From positions 714,479 to 778,478 of the forward strand of contig JADLZK010010876.1 of NCBI GenBank assembly GCA_015847255.1: 64,000 bases of DNA. The letters run 5' to 3'. Source of the DNA: Hyparrhenia diplandra (lineage: Eukaryota; Streptophyta; Magnoliopsida; Poales; Poaceae). Below the pieces are notes generated by a model that saw only the letters and a program-made list of their open reading frames with translations, did no database searches and was not told the DNA's origin. Shown piece by piece: positions 58,401-64,000 of the stretch; position 1 is the first letter of the stretch, and each line of letters opens with the position of its first letter. The position numbers were made by a program, and so were the translations under genes.

Positions 58401-59985
58401 GTCCTTTTCTTCGCGGAAGAAATTGACATATTTTTTCTAAGGGCGACTCGAGGTGAGTCAAAGGTAGGATTGACATGACTTCCGGGTAGGTTATGGTAAG
58501 GGGAGAGGTTCTACAATCGAGTTTTTAGCTCGAGTGACTTGGATAGTGAAAGATTCCCTCCCTAGCTTTACATCGGATCCCACGCTTTTACGGTGGGTTA
58601 ACGGAAGGTTTTCTAGGGGATGCCCTATCATGATGTGAAATCATGGATGTCAAAGATATGGAAATCAAGTACCATAACGACATCATGATGACCGAGCGAT
58701 TGTGTTATGCGAGGAATTCCATGTCCTTGCGAAGCAAAGAACGGAGCAACTCTAAGAGATTTGTTTGTTGGAGCAAGGGATTCTTTGCCAAAAAGTCAAA
58801 TGCAAAAGATGTGGACATTATGTTTGCTCCAACGATTTGGATTGTAAAGCACATCCACGGATTATTATGAATTTTGCAATGGATGGTGAAGCCATAAATC
58901 AATTTCTTTAGAAAAAAACTCTACTTCTTATCCATTCTCCCCGCCATGAAAGCAATCCAACTCCTTGATGGATTTCCTAAGGATTTCTTGGTCTAAGGGT
59001 TTCAAGGAGTGACGAGGGCGGTGGTTTCTTCTGTCGTGAATACTTCGAGGTGTTCCCAGGAAATCTTCATGAAACTCGCCCCTCGAAGTATGCAGCATTC
59101 TGAAGGTTGGGAACCTTCCTTCGAATCTCTGGTTCGGTGAGGGTCTCCCTGGATGGGCGATTTTGGTTTGGCCATGGTCGAAGAGACTTCCTCTTGGATC
59201 ACCTCGGGCTCTACACACGGAGGGGTTCTGGAGAGGAGGGTTCTCTAGAATAATGATCTAAAAATGGCCTCTCCTTCCTCTATGGTTTTATGGTTGAATG
59301 AACCTCAGGGCTGCCATGTCAAGATGTAGGGCAGATCCTTGCACAAGACCTAACCAAAAATGTTGTAACAACATATGGTTTGGTAAAGACAAGTTTGGGG
59401 CCATGCGTGATAGGATTGAAAATCGTCGTGCCGCACCTATTGTTTCCTTCTCTTTTGACAAAAGGCGAGGATCTCATTACACGGGAAGCGTCGAGATATA
59501 GGGGAAGAATGTGAGACAAAAATTGTTCCTCAATTGTTCCTCAATTTTTCCCAATCTCCTTTTTACCTTCCCTACATTATGGGCGTACCATTTGCTTTGC
59601 CCCTCTCTCATCAAGTGAAGGAACAACTTCCCACGTAAGTGTTTCATGTGACATGCGCGCAATTTTGAGGCATTCACGGAGAAATAAATTCAAACTCATA
59701 AGTGATGATATGGGTTTTCATCATCAAACCCCTCGGAGAAGGTTGTTCCCCGAACCAAGGCTAGTAAAGCCGGTACATGAGTTCTATAGCTAGAAGCGTG
59801 ATTGGCTTTGAGGATTGTGGTGGCTCTCAAGAACTCCTGCCTTTGGACGACAAGATGGTGGATGATTTTGTCTATTGAAAGGGTATATTTTATATATATA
59901 AAATAAAATAAAAAGAATGGATACAGAGCGAACTAGGTTCTGAGATATTTCTACGACAACCGTTCCCGACAAGCTTTTAAATGCT

Positions 59986-60327
59986 TGTTGGTATTTCTTT
60001 GGCGTATAGTGAAAAAGTCATAGCGCCGCGGAAAAACCGTTGTAGCACTTCACCCGTAAATGACCGAGGGTATCGTATTTTCCTGAGGAGCGGGTGTAAA
60101 AGCCTCTAAAAGCCTGAAAGATGAGATATCCAGTAGCTTGGGTAGTGAGTTCCTTGTAGTAAAGATGAGATATCCTTGTCACTATATAGACTTACTTTGG
60201 AAGCCACTTGTAATCATAAGGTTTGCCCGGTACCTCGAAACTTCTGACTCTGGCGTTTCTTGACGTGGGGAGTTCAAAGGGACGGACATGCTGTCTCGCA
60301 CACGCCTACCCACGGCCGATGCGAGTT
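59986..60327 (-). repeat. 5' LTR segment of the 55-60 kb gypsy element
   Basis: Matches 55074-55427 with several indels. LTR-like sequence may continue to about 60780, with no partner in the other LTR. The DNA just inside (minus strand from 59985) contains GTCGGGAACGGTTGTCG, compatible with a worn primer-binding region. Confidence 0.65.
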
Positions 60328-60329
60328 CT

Positions 60330-63300
60330 GAGGCACAGCGTGGGTAGTCGACCAGCCTAGAACACCCGTCTATGCTATCTCCTACTACTCTAGCGCGAAT
60401 TCATGGCGCTACCTGACGCAGCAAGACTTTCTACTAGAGCGTATTCGTCCACAAGGACTCGACGACGCATCCATCGCTAAGTACAGCAAAGAGACACAAA
60501 GATAGCTTGTTTAAGAACTTAAGGACCGAGAAAGATAAATCAACGATAGATCTTACTCCAAATAGTAGAGAGCGATGGGTAGAGGTACAAGTGTAGAGAC
60601 TGCAACAAGTCGCTAATCCAGCTCCTGGGCCTCGAGGCATTTAGGCCCGCCTAGTACAAAAGGGAGTAGAGGAAGCCGACATGCCGGGTTCCTTCCAGCT
60701 CTTCCTCACTCACTCTAAACTAATCTAGGAAAATGAAGCTCGCTCTTCTTCACATCTCTCTTGTGTATGTGTGAAATGTAAAGAGAGTGAAAATAAATGA
60801 TATATCCATTTTTGATCGCATGCGACGAGCTCTTTGCAATGGTGTACTCATTTCTTCATTTGAGATACTTTTTATCTGTGGAAAAATATAGAAATTCCTC
60901 GCAAAAACAACTAAAAACATCGAAACTCGCGGAAACTTGTCGATAAATGATATTTCGTTATGATATACCATGGAATATTGCCTTTTTATATTGATTTAGA
61001 TGCATATTGACGGTCATAAAACATGCGAAGGAGCGTCAACACCGAGTAGGCTTTTGCCGAATGCAGAGGGCTCTGCCGGGTCTTCTTGCTCGAAGCGCCC
61101 GCGACACCCGCAGTCTGGCCGAGTCCCGGTGAGTGCATGCTCCTTTCCTCTCCCCGTGACGGCAGCTTCCTATCCCCGCCACCATGTCGCACCGCGACCG
61201 CATGCATGATGCCGTAAGGCACCGAAACGCGATAAATATAGTTCGAAAGAAAACTCGCCTCGAACACCTCGCCTATTACAATCTCGACCACTAGATATTC
61301 ATTCATGCAGCACCACCCTAGTGGTCATAATCCCGTGCACATCGACGCTCATGTGGAACAGCCACCATTAACTGTCGAAAGCAGAGCACCACCACAGCGC
61401 CTCATCTCCCTCTCCCCTATATAATCCGCCCGTCGCGCCTCGAATATCGCCCACATCCACCGAGCCGGCCGCCTTTTCATCTCCCCCACATCGCCGCAGC
61501 TGCTCGCGACAAACGCCGCTGCTCGCCATTACCGCGTGCTCCACATCACCGCCCACGCATCTCCCGCTCAAAGCATTGCAAGGCCTACCGTGAGGTTCAC
61601 GCCGCACCCACCGTGACGATTCTCGGCCGTAGGGTTGGTGAGTGCACCCACTACCCGGACGATCACATCGCTGTCGTCCAAACCCCTTCAATCCCGGAAT
61701 AAACAGGAACCAAAGCGGTAGTGATGTGGGGTTCAAATCACTACGCGGTCAAAAACACCGGCTAGTGATGTGAAGATAGAGTGCCGTGCTCACTATCCAA
61801 CCGAGCACACATCGAGATCAAACACCGCCGGTTCTTCTTCGACCAGCAAAGATTTCGATCCGAAAGCAATGCCAGCTCAAGTCAAACGGCGCAGCTGATA
61901 TTGACAACACCGTCGGGCTTTAAAGAACCCGACAAGATTCGAGAAATAACCCTATCTCAGTTAAATTGTGCCGACAAGCTAGCGGTGCGACAACACTACC
62001 TCGGGCTTATTGTGGACACGCATCGCGATATTTCTCGCTAACACTATTGGTTTATTTTAACCCGACAAGAAAAGTTATTTCGCCTGACACCGTCGCTTGT
62101 TAATGTAGCCGATGCTGATGTTTGTGTCGAGAATGATGGTTTCTCAATTCAAACCAACAGCTGTTTGCGTAGTAACACTACCGTTTGGTTGTCATTCACC
62201 CGTCGCCCATGCAAAACCGAAGCATTTTTGTTTTAAATTTTTTAAATTTTAAATTTTATTCGTGGAATTCATTTCTTTTAAATCCCTAAACGCATCATAG
62301 CATTAATAGCAAATGTAACATTACATGTGGTTTAATGGTTACATACAACAAACTCCCGCCTAATGTTCTATGAAACTAAGCCTACATCAACTTCCAAATA
62401 AGAAAAACAATGACAATAGGACATAAATAAAAGTATGGCATCTCTCCAAGACCCAAAGAACAATTATCGTGGGGGTGGCGATCTCTCCAATCCTAGGGCT
62501 CACCGATTGCCTTAGTTTGCACCATGGTAGGCGCTAGAAGCGTTTCAGCTTTCTGTGTTGTATTTGTTGTAACAATTACTAGGGTAGCTCTTGGACTTGA
62601 GCACACAGAATCTTCCCATGTTCCATAAATCCCCAAGACGACCAACAAACACTACATACCACGCTCATTGAAGTCCTATACATGTAACCAAATTAGGATG
62701 ATAATGCTATATATGTTGTACAAGAAGCTAAAAGTTGAAGACTTATTCAAATATCCAAACTAGATTTTGAACACTCACAAACTCATGAATTTCAACATCT
62801 ATCTCATTTCAATCATGTTGTAAATGACCATAATGTTTTAAGCTAATTTGTTCACCATTAACATTTGCTACTAAGGATCCCGAACTATTTGAAAGCAAAA
62901 TCTAGATTCGAAAGCACTAGTTATCAACACTGGCATTTCAACGAACACCCTCAAAGGTCAAGTAAGAACCTGCAGGCACTCACCGGAAGCCTCAGACAGC
63001 CTCGCATGCTCCTATCTCGTCTCTACGGCGAGATGCAAAAGGCCGAAGAAGGAAGATGAGGGCGCGACGGGGCTGCTAGTTCTGGCGGATTCGAGGAGGA
63101 CGGCGTCACCTACTGTGTACTCAGGCTGGCTTCGCTAAGGACGAGTGAGGACTGAAGCGAGGCTGGGATCTGCCAAGGCGGCAGGGCGCATGCTCTGCCT
63201 TCTGCTGTGAGGAAGACCAAGCGGGGCGAGCGGTGAGGCAAGGCTAGGACAGCTGCCAATTAGTTCTCATTATCATAGGTAAAACGAACACCTGCTAAAG

Positions 63301-64000
63301 GGAGATACTAGTTCCTCACCGCGGACGGGCTGTGGAGAGGACGCCTGAGCCGTGTCGACGCCGGAGTGGTGGAGCGCTAGTTGCGGGGAGAACGCCGCCA
63401 AGCCTCGACTCGCGGCACCCAATGACCTGAGATGCGCCGAATGGACGGTCACGATAAACGCGTAGCGTCGCTGACTCCGGGCGGCGACGTGGGAGTCGGG
63501 TGGTGCTCCATCGGGCCGGGGGCCGGGTGCTCTTTCTCGCTAGCAGGGAAAATCGAATGGCTGTGGCTCAAATGACTGGGCAAAATTTCAAGCACGAGCC
63601 AAATATACCCAAGCAGCGGCCGGCTTTCTGGCCAAGTGGCGGGAGAACCTGCACGGTGAGGCTGAGGTTGCCCCGAAAATTCTCCTTTCACCCTGACGTT
63701 TCTGAGTTCACCGTACGGCTACAAACCCGCAAACCGCATATAGGTTAAAAGTAATGTCACGCCACGTCTGGTTGATCCTCCCAAAAGGTGCTAAAAGAAA
63801 TACCTTTGTGAAGCATGCGTAATCCTCCCAGGTCAAAATGGCTTGAAATTTTTCTCGCAGCTATGTACACCCACATTACGACTCCACACACAGAGATCTT
63901 AGGTTTTTCTCGATAAATATTTTATTACTACATCTTCTCAGGCTAAACGCTAAAAAGATGGCTACACTACATCATGGAAAACACATGACTTACATCGACC
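60330..64000. other. Unassigned DNA, mixed GC-rich and AT-rich
   Basis: 60330-60780 may be the outer part of the gypsy LTR. 61000-62200 is GC-rich with short open frames on both strands and no domain. 62230-62830 is AT-rich and empty. 62860-63780 is GC-rich and could include an exon of a minus-strand gene; a GTGAGTGCC donor-like site lies near 62985-62977 in the minus orientation. No frame is long or recognisable enough to call. Confidence 0.4.

Larger units (their letters stand above)
55074..60330 (-). mobile_element. Decayed Ty3-gypsy retrotransposon, reverse orientation
   Basis: Related LTR segments lie at 55074-55427 and 59986-60327 (both start TGTTGGTATTTCTT on the + strand). Between them on the minus strand, from high to low coordinates: gag (about 59680-59300, GQSKWYAHNVGKV, NFCLTFFP), RT (about 58030-57400, VVPKKGGMTVV, GYHQIPIHPDDQSKTTF), RNase H start (57345-57109, FRFIKDF, SAPIIQPPDW, CDVSDYAIGVVLG) and integrase (56600-55570: YGGHYGAFKH, VWGIDFMGPF, VISDGGSHF, and a C-terminal GDKVLLFNSKVKL). 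The two integrase Asp residues are visible, but the catalytic Glu context is lost. Frames are heavily broken. Confidence 0.85.

Noticed and set aside
62865..63748. Short ORFs near the right edge as a host gene
   Set aside because: GC-rich with a donor-like site on the minus strand, but no domain or consistent frame. The window ends before it can be judged.
1..64000. tRNA, rRNA, CRISPR array, bacterial operon or phage
   Set aside because: No cloverleaf genes, rRNA motifs, regular spacer arrays or prokaryotic gene packing were seen. The sequence is plant nuclear DNA.

Overview
This is nuclear DNA from a plant, almost certainly a grass of the rice group (Oryza or a close relative). The evidence is spliced WRKY genes with GT-AG introns, Stowaway, Tourist and CACTA MITEs of grass type, LINE tails, Ty1-copia and Ty3-gypsy elements, and GC-rich gene-like islands in AT-rich intergenic DNA. 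I saw no bacterial gene organisation, rRNA, tRNA or CRISPR. The species and chromosome cannot be fixed from sequence alone.

The backbone of the window (about 1.4-48.5 kb) is a tandem array of group III WRKY transcription factor genes, all on the + strand. Two paralogue types occur. Type 1 (WRKYGQKW core, three exons) has four copies: 4016-5131 (intact), 28095-29228 (intact), 38055-39200 (two single-base frameshifts) and 46097-47206 (intact). Type 2 (WRKYGQKH core) has two copies, at about 22484-23709 and 41754-42884. Both are broken, and by different lesions. The intergenic DNA is duplicated along with the genes: the order type 2 - spacer - type 1 - GC-rich 3' block is seen at 22-30.5 kb and again at 41-48.5 kb, with partial units at 1.4-5.5 kb and 36-41 kb. 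The array therefore grew by duplication of a two-gene module and then decayed.

Between and within the units are many insertions. They include a MULE with long inverted repeats upstream of the first WRKY gene (2555-3660), 5'-truncated LINEs (about 400-1428, 5745-6810, 16419-18270, 20946-21759, 32060-35390, 39647-39790), CACTA elements (6918-8039 and 16199-16368), Stowaway MITEs (8611-8851, 16105-18359, about 39859-40094) and a Tourist-like MITE (19920-20252). Comparing units shows which insertions came after the duplications. A RING-H2 ubiquitin-ligase gene with one frameshift (18940-19568) is the only other recognisable host gene.

The right part is retrotransposon territory. A minus-strand gypsy-type element lies at 49115-54849, bounded by a perfect CCATT target duplication and carrying a nested, truncated copia element (51508-54477). 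A decayed minus-strand Ty3-gypsy element follows at about 55074-60330. From 60.3 to 64 kb I could identify nothing with confidence.

The intact WRKY genes probably act as nuclear, W-box-binding regulators. Stress or defence roles are common in group III but are only inference here. I found no clearly new biological system. The most informative material is the duplication and decay history, the long zinc-finger spacing shared by the type 1 genes, a potentially translatable intron in the last WRKY gene, and the CACTA and MULE elements carrying GC-rich gene-like cargo.
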